From Mycolicibacterium novocastrense (GTDB lineage Bacteria > Actinomycetota > Actinomycetes > Mycobacteriales > Mycobacteriaceae), in NCBI RefSeq assembly GCF_001570485.1, contig NZ_BCTA01000002.1, positions 124,001-188,000 of the forward strand: a DNA stretch of 64,000 nt, read 5' to 3'. Position 1 is the first letter of the stretch; each line of letters begins with the position of its first letter. The notes beneath the pieces were generated by a model. It saw nothing but the letters and a program-made list of their open reading frames with translations, did no database searches and had not been told where the DNA came from. Position numbers and translations under genes: made by a program. This document shows, in pieces, positions 58,000 to 64,000 of the stretch.

Positions 58000-59097
58000 T
58001 CACTGTGCGCCCACTGCGGCACCGACGTCTATGCCGTAGAGCTCGGCGGCATTGCGCCAGCACAGCTTGTCGCGCTGCTCGTCGGTGTAAGCGGAGGGCA
58101 CCGTCAGCTCGTTGAGCTGCCAGTGTGGATAGCTCGACCCGTACATCACCATGTCGTCCTTGCCGGTGAAGCTCAACCACTCGCCGGCGTAGTCCACATC
58201 GCCGGGCCCGTCCATCGCGCCCTGCACGAAGTAGGTGTGGCCGGGCAGGTAGTCGCTGGGCATCCGCGGCGCCCACGGGGTCTGCTCCAGATGTGGGCGC
58301 CCGAAACAGTCCATCCGCCAGATGAACGGCGTCAACAGGTCCGCCGCCCCATCGGCCCAGACGAACTTCAGCGTCGGCATCCTTTCGAATACCCCTTCGA
58401 CGATGAGATTCATCAGGTGGTACAGGTAGTTCAGCGCCATGAAGCTGACGTAGTTCTCGTAGGTCCTCGGCACGCCCGACGGCGTCGGCGCGTACTGGAC
58501 ACCCGCCCCCACTTCGATGTGCACCGCGACCGGCAGGTTGGCCTCGTTGGCGGCCTCCCACAGCGGCCAGTACTGCGGCTTGCCGTACAACTCGCGGGAC
58601 TGCAGGGGCACACCGATCTGCACGACCCGGGGATGGTCGGCGTATTTGGCGATCTCTCGCAGCGAACCGGAGATGTCGTCGGGGTTGACCCGGATGGTGC
58701 CGCGGAACTTCTCGGCGTACGGGTTGTCCTCGAGCCAGCGGCTGACCAGCATCTCGTTGTGGCCCGCCGCGATCGCGGTGCCCAGATGCCGGTCCGGCAT
58801 GATGCCGCGGGTCATCGGATGCAGGATTGCGACGTCGACGCCGCGCTCGTCGAACAGATGCCCGCCGACGAACTCGGGGTCCGAGCCGGGGTAGCGGCGG
58901 TCATCCTCGGTGCCGGGGGCGTACTCGCCGCCGGGAGCGCCGTACCAGTCCATCTCGTAGTCGGGGAACCCGCGGCTCTTGAAGGGCTCGCGAAGGAAGC
59001 TGCGGAAGTCCTTGTTCGACTTGCTGAAGATGTGCACGCTGGCATCGATGACGGGGGTTTCGTAACCAGGCGGGGTCCCGTCCTGAATATGCATCAC
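58000..59097 (-). CDS. amidohydrolase-2 (PF04909) family protein
   Basis: 365-aa protein: PVIDASVHIFSKSNKDF, DVAILHPMTRGIMPD, LPVAVHIEVGAGVQYAP, FVWADGAADLLTPFIWRMD, MYGSSYPHWQLNE. Strand 1 has Ser-Val-His where the upstream-family pattern is Asp-x-His, and the late Asp is Ser (GSSYPH), so metal binding may be reduced. Starts TTG 59100, GTG 59097 and ATG 59094 are adjacent; GGAGGA lies 8 nt before the GTG. First gene of this minus-strand group, divergent from the dehydrogenases at 59376. Confidence 0.88.
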   Translation of the reverse strand: MMHIQDGTPPGYETPVIDASVHIFSKSNKDFRSFLREPFKSRGFPDYEMDWYGAPGGEYAPGTEDDRRYPGSDPEFVGGHLFDERGVDVAILHPMTRGIMPDRHLGTAIAAGHNEMLVSRWLEDNPYAEKFRGTIRVNPDDISGSLREIAKYADHPRVVQIGVPLQSRELYGKPQYWPLWEAANEANLPVAVHIEVGAGVQYAPTPSGVPRTYENYVSFMALNYLYHLMNLIVEGVFERMPTLKFVWADGAADLLTPFIWRMDCFGRPHLEQTPWAPRMPSDYLPGHTYFVQGAMDGPGDVDYAGEWLSFTGKDDMVMYGSSYPHWQLNELTVPSAYTDEQRDKLCWRNAAELYGIDVGAAVGAQ

Positions 59098-59176
59098 CAA
59101 GGCTGTCCTCCGATGTCATCCGGCCGTCGGCAGGCGCAGAAGAGCGCTGCGCGAGCGCCGAACACCTCCCAGTGTA

Positions 59177-59223
59177 AAGCGTTGTTCTTCAATCGCAAGA
59201 ATCTAGTTCTCGACAAAACGCTT
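59177..59223. promoter_or_regulatory. nested inverted repeats in divergent promoter region
   Basis: AAGCGTT (59177-59183) pairs with AACGCTT (59217-59223); inside it TTCTT..AAGAA (59185-59201) forms a second repeat. CAATCGCAAG at 59190-59199 matches the half-site context found at 34668-34677 (reverse) and 39216-39225. Probable regulatory region for the amidohydrolase genes. Confidence 0.5.
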
Positions 59224-59319
59224 ACTTTTGCGCAGGTCAGGGTGTCTGCTGGTCAGCTGCATGACACACGTTATGCGAAACGTGGTAGTCACGTCGTGAG
59301 AACGGTTACGCCGCGATTG

Positions 59320-59334
59320 GAGAATGTTATTCTC
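59320..59334. promoter_or_regulatory. GAGAATGTTATTCTC palindrome over -10 box
   Basis: Perfect 6-bp arms with a 3-bp centre. TATTCT (59328-59333) inside it fits a TANNNT -10 box for the plus-strand dehydrogenase operon, so a bound protein would block the promoter. Matches 13 of 15 positions of the site at 43633-43647 read on the other strand. Confidence 0.65.
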
Positions 59335-59375
59335 GCTGCGACGCGTTGCCCATCTTCGAGGCCCCGGGAGGCTTG

Positions 59376-60383
59376 GTGTTACTGGAGTTCGACGCCGATC
59401 AGCGGCTCTGGCAGGGGACCGTGCGCGACGCGGTGAGCAAGCAGTGCCCGGCCTCGCTGATCCGCGGCATCGCCGAGAACGGGGTGGACCCGGCGCCACT
59501 CTGGAAGACCTACGTCGACGCCGGGTGGACCGAGTTGGCCGACGCTGAGAACGCGGTCGAACTCGCGATCGTGCTCGAGGAGCTGGGCCGGGCCACCGAC
59601 CCCACGCCGTTTCTGGCGACGCTGACCCAGTTCGCGCCGTTGGCCGGCGACCGTTTCGATGCGCAACAGGCCGGCACGGCGGTGTACGACGGCGTGTCCG
59701 CCCACCGGGTCGCCGACGGGTGGGTACTCGACGGCACCGCTCACCACGTGCTCGACGGTGACCGTGCCGAGCGCTTCGCCGTGGTCACCGATGCCGGCGT
59801 CTTCATTGTCGACGCCGACCAGGTCACGTCGCGGCGCAGCCCGGTCTTCGATCCGGTCCTGCACGTCGCCGAGGTGTCGTTCGACGATGTTCGGGTGCCC
59901 GACACGGTGCGGGTCCGCGCCGACTCCGAACGCGCCCGCCATGTCGCGCTGACCGGTATGGCCGTCAGCACCGTCGGCGCCTGCCAGCGCATCCTGGATC
60001 TGGTGCTCGAGCACGTCAAGCAGCGCCAGCAGTTCGGGGTCGCGATCGGTTCCTTCCAGGCCGTGCAGCACAAGGCCGTCGACATGCATGTCGCCATCGA
60101 ACGCGCCAGGGCGCTGGCCTATTTCGCCGCGCTGACCATCGCCGAAGACGATCCGCGCCGACGGTTGGCGGCCGCCATGGCCAAGGCGTCGGCGGGGGAG
60201 GCGCAGGCGATCGTGTTCCGGCACGGGCTGCAACTGTTCGGCGCCATGGGATTCACGTGGGAGAACGACCTTCAATTCGCGCTGAAGCGGGCGAAGGCCG
60301 GCGAGCTGCTCCTCGGTGGCGCCGCCGAGCATCGCGCGATGATCGCGGAGGAATACAGGAGTAACAGTGCAGCTGTCCTTTGA
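59376..60383 (+). CDS. acyl-CoA dehydrogenase, short/divergent subunit
   Basis: 335-aa FadE-type protein: LEELGRATDPTPFLATL, a degraded middle domain (VADGWVLDGTAHHVLDGDRA), RQQFGVAIGSFQAVQHKAVDM, and LQLFGAMGFTWENDLQFALKRAK. The flavin-site signature TEPGxGSD is missing, as in the short partners of heteromeric mycobacterial dehydrogenases. GTG 59376 is preferred (GGGAGG 4 nt upstream); TTG 59346 is possible. It overlaps the full-length dehydrogenase by 17 nt, so the two likely form one enzyme. Confidence 0.88.
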   Translation: MLLEFDADQRLWQGTVRDAVSKQCPASLIRGIAENGVDPAPLWKTYVDAGWTELADAENAVELAIVLEELGRATDPTPFLATLTQFAPLAGDRFDAQQAGTAVYDGVSAHRVADGWVLDGTAHHVLDGDRAERFAVVTDAGVFIVDADQVTSRRSPVFDPVLHVAEVSFDDVRVPDTVRVRADSERARHVALTGMAVSTVGACQRILDLVLEHVKQRQQFGVAIGSFQAVQHKAVDMHVAIERARALAYFAALTIAEDDPRRRLAAAMAKASAGEAQAIVFRHGLQLFGAMGFTWENDLQFALKRAKAGELLLGGAAEHRAMIAEEYRSNSAAVL

Positions 60384-61554
60384 CACGGACGTCGAGGAGT
60401 TCCGCGCCGAGTTCGCCGCCTTCCTCGACGAGCTTCTGCCCTCGGAGGCGCAGACGCTGGATCGGCCGAAGTCGGTGTCGCACATGCCGCAGTGGGCGCG
60501 CGACTGGCAGCGGCTGCTGTTCGACAACGGCTGGCTGCTGCCCGCTCAGCCGCCGGAGTTCGGTGGCCGCAACGCGACCGTGCTGCAACAGTTCGTGCAT
60601 CTCGACGAGCTGTGCCGGCGACGGATCTACCACAGCTTCAACCCGCAGGGCGTCAACATCATTGCCGCGTCGCTGATTTCGTTCGGGTCCGACGAGCAGA
60701 AGCACCGCTGGGCGGTGCCGGTGCTGCGCGCCGAGAAGACGGCGTCGCTGGGGATGAGCGAGCCGAGCGCGGGTTCGGACCTGGCGTCGCTACGGACTCG
60801 CGCTGAGTTTGTCGACGGCCCGGACGGGCCCTACTTCGTCGTCAACGGCCAGAAGGTGTGGACCTCGGGTGCGCATGACGCCGACTTCCTGCTGGCCTTC
60901 GTGCGCACCGACCCGGATGCGCCCAAGCACAAGGGCATCAGCGCGCTGATCATCCCGACGGACACCCCCGGTGTGGTGTGCCGGCCCTTCGCCGACATGA
61001 CCGGCCAGGAGAACCTCGACTTCAACGAGGTCTTCTTCACCGACGCCCGCGTCCCGGCCGAGAATCTCGTCGGCCCGCTCAACGGCGGCTGGGGCGTGGC
61101 CAACGGCTCACTCGGACACGAGCGCACGATGATGTGGCTAGGCTTCGCCGACCGGATCGACAACATGATCGCCGACTTCCGGCCCCGTACCGCGCTCGAA
61201 CGCGACCAGTACGCCACGACGATCATGGACTACCAGGCGCTGCGGGCGATGGGTTCGGCGGCGCTGGCCCGCGCATCACGCGGAGAGGCGGACACCGCGT
61301 CGGTGTCGGTGCTGAAACTGTTCGGGTCGGAGGCCGAGCGGCAGGCGATGGAGAACGCGCTGACGGCCGCCGGGGCCGACGGGCTCACCCATCCCTCGCT
61401 GAGCGGGCCGTATGCCCACATGAACCTCGACCACTACTTCGCCAGCTGGTTCGAGCGCTACGCCCGAAGCTTCGGCGGGACGATCGCCGGGGGCACCTCG
61501 GAGATCCAGCGCAACATCATCGCCACCCAGGTGCTCGGCTTGCCGCGGCGCTGA
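60367..61554 (+). CDS. acyl-CoA dehydrogenase, full-length subunit
   Basis: 395-aa close paralogue of 26749-27924: LGMSEPSAGSDLASL, VNGQKVWTSGAHDADFL, GSLGHERTMMWL, GGTIAGGTSEIQRNIIATQVL. GTG 60367 has CAGGAG 5 nt upstream, inside the end of the preceding gene. Probable heteromeric partner of 59376-60383. A hydratase follows 5 nt later. Confidence 0.94.
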   Translation: MQLSFDTDVEEFRAEFAAFLDELLPSEAQTLDRPKSVSHMPQWARDWQRLLFDNGWLLPAQPPEFGGRNATVLQQFVHLDELCRRRIYHSFNPQGVNIIAASLISFGSDEQKHRWAVPVLRAEKTASLGMSEPSAGSDLASLRTRAEFVDGPDGPYFVVNGQKVWTSGAHDADFLLAFVRTDPDAPKHKGISALIIPTDTPGVVCRPFADMTGQENLDFNEVFFTDARVPAENLVGPLNGGWGVANGSLGHERTMMWLGFADRIDNMIADFRPRTALERDQYATTIMDYQALRAMGSAALARASRGEADTASVSVLKLFGSEAERQAMENALTAAGADGLTHPSLSGPYAHMNLDHYFASWFERYARSFGGTIAGGTSEIQRNIIATQVLGLPRR

Positions 61555-61559
61555 CCATC

Positions 61560-62339
61560 GTGCCCGAGACGCTCGACATCGACCGGGGCCACCCCGGAAT
61601 CGTTGTGCTGCAATTGAGCCGGCCCCCGCAGCTCAACGCGATCAACGCGGTCATGCGCGACGAGTTGAGGCGGACCTTCGCCGAGATCGCCGCAGACACG
61701 ACGGTCAACGCCGTCGTGCTCACCGGCGCGGGCCGGGGGTTCTGCTCGGGCATCGACATGCGCAACTTCGGTCCCGACGCCGTGGACGAGTCCGCGCCCG
61801 CGATCGAGCGGCTGCGATTCCAAGAGGCCATGGCTGCTCTGCCACAGGCGATCTGGGACCTGCCACAGCCCGTGGTAGCCGCGGTCAACGGGCCGTGCGT
61901 GGGTGCGGGACTCGCGCTGCTGTTGGCCTCCGACATCCGGATCTGTTCGGATGTCGCCACATTCGGCAACGCCGCGATCCTGCTGGGACTGTCCGGTGCG
62001 GAGATGGGCATGAGCTACCACCTGCCGCGGATCGTCGGAACCAGCGTCGCGGCCGACTGGATGCTGACCGGCCGTACCGTATCGGCCGAGGAGGCCGACC
62101 GCCGCGGCCTGGTCAGCGAGATCGTCGAAGCCGACGGCCTGGTCGACCGTGCGGTGCAGATCGCCTCGACCATCGCCGAACACGCACCCCTGGGGGTCCA
62201 ACTGACCAAGCGGGCGCTGCAGGCCAACACCGATGCGCCCGGACCGGCCGCCGCGATGGAATTGGAAAACCGCAACCAGGTGCTCAGCCATGCCACCGAC
62301 GACGCGGCGCAGCGCCGCCGCAAGTGGTCCGGCGGCTGA
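61560..62339 (+). CDS. enoyl-CoA hydratase/isomerase family protein
   Basis: 259-aa crotonase: LQLSRPPQLNAINAVMRDEL, GAGRGFCSGIDMRNFG, GPCVGAGLALLLASDIRI, GLSGAEMGMSYHLPRIVG. One catalytic-type Glu is at SGAEMG; the other position is Gly. GTG 61560 is 5 nt after the dehydrogenase stop; the long upstream open frame is a shadow. Performs hydration after the heteromeric dehydrogenase. Confidence 0.92.
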   Translation: MPETLDIDRGHPGIVVLQLSRPPQLNAINAVMRDELRRTFAEIAADTTVNAVVLTGAGRGFCSGIDMRNFGPDAVDESAPAIERLRFQEAMAALPQAIWDLPQPVVAAVNGPCVGAGLALLLASDIRICSDVATFGNAAILLGLSGAEMGMSYHLPRIVGTSVAADWMLTGRTVSAEEADRRGLVSEIVEADGLVDRAVQIASTIAEHAPLGVQLTKRALQANTDAPGPAAAMELENRNQVLSHATDDAAQRRRKWSGG

Positions 62340-62361
62340 GCCTCACACGGAAGGACGAGCA

Positions 62362-63660
62362 GTGGCCTGGGATTTCTCGACCGACCCGGACTGGGCCGAC
62401 CAACTCGAGTGGGTCGAAGATTTCGTGCGCAACGAGTGCGAGCCGATCGACTATATCGTCAAGGAGTCGCACGACCTGCGCGATCCGGTGCGCCAGGCGC
62501 TGATCCCGCCATTGCAGGAAATCGTCAAGGAACGCGGACTGTGGGCGACTCACCTCGGCCCCCATCTCGGCGGCCCCGGCTACGGCCAGGTCAAGCTCGC
62601 GTTGCTCAACGAGATACTCGGCCGGTCGGAAAGCGCGCCGATCGTCTTCGGTTCGCAGGCACCGGATTCCGGTAACAGCGAGATCCTCGCCCATTACGGC
62701 ACACCCGAACTCAAGGAGCGCTATCTCGAGCCCTTGCTGGACAACCGGATCGTGTCCTGCTTCTCGATGACCGAACCGCACGGCGGCGCGGACCCGAAGG
62801 TGTTCACCACCACCGCGACGCAGGACGGTGACCACTGGGTGATCAACGGCGAGAAGTGGTACTCCTCCTTCGCCTCGATGGCGTCGTTCATCATCGTCAT
62901 GGCGATGACCGACCCGGATGCCCCGCCCTACCAACGGTATTCGATGTTCGTGGTGCCGGGCGACACGCCGGGCATCAACGTGCTGCGTGACGTCGGGCTG
63001 GGATACCAGCCGCTCGGCGGCGGGGGACGTGAGGGCTACGTCCGCTACGAGAACGTCCGGGTGCCCGCCGACCACATGCTCGGCCCCCGGGGCGGGGCGT
63101 TCGTGGTGGCTCAGACGCGCCTCGGTGGCGGTCGCATCCACCACGCCATGCGCACCGTCGGCCTGGTCCGGCGGATCTTCGACATGCTCACCGAGCGGGC
63201 GGTCTCGCGCTACAGCCAGGGCGAGGTGCTGGCCAACAAGCAGATGGTGCAGGAGATGGTCGCCGACTCGTGGATGGAGATTGAGGCGTTCCGGCTTCTG
63301 ACACTTCAGACCGCGTGGAAGATCGACAAGTTCAACGACTACAAGGCCGTCCGGGCCGACATCTCAGCGGTCAAGGCGATGATGCAGAAGGTGCTGCACG
63401 ACGTGTCGGCGCGGGCACTGCAACTCCACGGCTCGCTGGGCACGTCGCACGAGATGCCGTTCGTGCAGTACCTGACCGAGTCCTTCGTCCTGGGTCTGGC
63501 CGACGGGCCGACCGAGGTGCACAAGGTAACGCTGGCGCGGCTTCTGCTCAAAAACGTCGAGCCGGCGCCGGACGTGTTCCCATCCGAGCACCTGCTGCGC
63601 AAGCGGGCCGCAGCGGAAGCCAAGTTCGCCGACAAACTCGCGGGCATACCGCGCACCTGA
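62362..63660 (+). CDS. acyl-CoA dehydrogenase of ACAD10/11-LvaC type
   Basis: 432-aa paralogue of 20775-22076: GLWATHLGPHLGGPGYGQVK, CFSMTEPHGGADPKVF, NGEKWYSSFASMA, LGGGRIHHAMRTVG and GLADGPTEVHKVTLA replacing the classical YEGT motif. GTG 62362 has GGAAGGA 6-7 nt upstream. In this copy no kinase-like gene is adjacent within the window; an SDR follows 12 nt later. Confidence 0.93.
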   Translation: MAWDFSTDPDWADQLEWVEDFVRNECEPIDYIVKESHDLRDPVRQALIPPLQEIVKERGLWATHLGPHLGGPGYGQVKLALLNEILGRSESAPIVFGSQAPDSGNSEILAHYGTPELKERYLEPLLDNRIVSCFSMTEPHGGADPKVFTTTATQDGDHWVINGEKWYSSFASMASFIIVMAMTDPDAPPYQRYSMFVVPGDTPGINVLRDVGLGYQPLGGGGREGYVRYENVRVPADHMLGPRGGAFVVAQTRLGGGRIHHAMRTVGLVRRIFDMLTERAVSRYSQGEVLANKQMVQEMVADSWMEIEAFRLLTLQTAWKIDKFNDYKAVRADISAVKAMMQKVLHDVSARALQLHGSLGTSHEMPFVQYLTESFVLGLADGPTEVHKVTLARLLLKNVEPAPDVFPSEHLLRKRAAAEAKFADKLAGIPRT

Positions 63661-63672
63661 GGAGGTCGATCG

Positions 63673-64000
63673 ATGTCGTGTGACGGCAAGGTCGCGTTGG
63701 TGACCGGCTGCAGCCGGGGGCTGGGCAAGGCGATCGCGCAGCGCCTGGCGCAGGAGGGGGCGACCGTCGCGCTGACCGCGCGCACCATGGAGCCCGACCC
63801 GAAGTACCAAGGCTCGCTGCGTGAGACGCTCAAGGAGATCCAGGCCGGCGGTTGCACGGCGATCGCGGTGCCCGCCGACCTGTCCGACAGCGCAGAGCGG
63901 GAGAGTCTCTTCGCCGAGGTCGTCGACCACGTCGGCGCCCCAGACATTCTGGTCAACAACGCGGCCGTCACGTTCCTGCGTCCACTCGACCAGTTTCCCG
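63673..64000 (+). CDS. short-chain dehydrogenase/reductase (partial, runs off the window)
   Basis: The final 328 bases encode MSCDGKVALVTGCSRGLGKA and continue through VDHVGAPDILVNNAAVTF to the edge. TGCSRGLG is the nucleotide motif and NNAA the NNAG position; the Tyr/Lys pair lies beyond the window. ATG 63673 follows GGAGG with 7 nt. Likely in the same operon as the dehydrogenase 12 nt upstream. Confidence 0.93.
   Translation, partial: MSCDGKVALVTGCSRGLGKAIAQRLAQEGATVALTARTMEPDPKYQGSLRETLKEIQAGGCTAIAVPADLSDSAERESLFAEVVDHVGAPDILVNNAAVTFLRPLDQFP

Noticed and set aside
1..64000. tRNA, rRNA, CRISPR array, insertion sequence, prophage or integration site
   Set aside because: No cloverleaf, direct-repeat/spacer array, transposase, integrase or flanking duplication was recognised on either strand by eye.

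Overview
The window is high-GC actinobacterial chromosome, almost certainly from a mycobacterium (Mycolicibacterium/Mycobacterium type). Pointers are the mycofactocin-coupled short-chain dehydrogenase, two F420-type (LLM) oxidoreductases, the AveC-like membrane protein, the density of FadE-type acyl-CoA dehydrogenases, P450s with small 3Fe-4S ferredoxins, many GTG starts, 4-nt stop/start overlaps, and genes whose -10 box lies 5-7 nt before the start codon (leaderless). No rRNA, tRNA, insertion sequence, prophage or CRISPR array was seen. No stretch over 300 bases lacks a gene.

Layout. 1-427: end of an AbiEi-like gene leaving the window. 607-6453 (minus): operon of CMD-like protein, Rieske oxygenase, ~110-aa protein, amidohydrolase, SnoaL-like protein and two acyl-CoA dehydrogenases. 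6657-14463 (plus): amidohydrolase and a complete beta-oxidation set (dehydrogenases, SDR, CoA-transferase, enoyl-CoA hydratase, thiolase). 14468-18452: LLM oxidoreductase, mycofactocin SDR, TetR and P450, with one palindrome at two of the promoters. 18605-22808: TetR plus unknown protein, then a kinase-like/acyl-CoA dehydrogenase pair resembling split ACAD10/11. 22872-27924: frameshifted SDR, VOC protein, LLM oxidoreductase, unknown protein, epimerase, acyl-CoA dehydrogenase. 27910-34553: VWA protein, NorQ/CbbQ-type ATPase, AveC-like and EBP-like membrane proteins, TetR, frameshifted aldehyde dehydrogenase. 34749-38089: second Rieske/small protein/amidohydrolase cassette plus MarR. 38095-45489: DapB-like protein, KshB-like reductase, SDR, third Rieske/small protein pair, TauD dioxygenase, P450, ferredoxin, DUF1330 protein. 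45566-48946: P450-ferredoxin-P450-hydrolase operon. 49013-54827: NuoF-like flavoprotein, ferredoxin, DUF35-thiolase fusion, hydrolase and two 3-hydroxyisobutyrate-dehydrogenase-like genes. 55426-59097: two amidohydrolases, Rieske ferredoxin, hydrolase. 59376-64000: three acyl-CoA dehydrogenases, enoyl-CoA hydratase and an SDR cut by the window edge.

Taken together this is a catabolic island for hydrophobic, probably polycyclic or branched, carbon compounds. Rieske oxygenases and P450s would hydroxylate, SDRs and F420 enzymes oxidise, amidohydrolases and alpha/beta hydrolases open rings or esters, and FadE/ECH/thiolase/aldolase sets shorten the acyl-CoA products. The substrate cannot be read from the sequence. 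The most novel-looking element is the recurring unit of a Rieske oxygenase with an extended cluster-binding loop, a small uncharacterised protein, and (in two of three copies) an amidohydrolase in which the hallmark HxH metal motif reads ExN.
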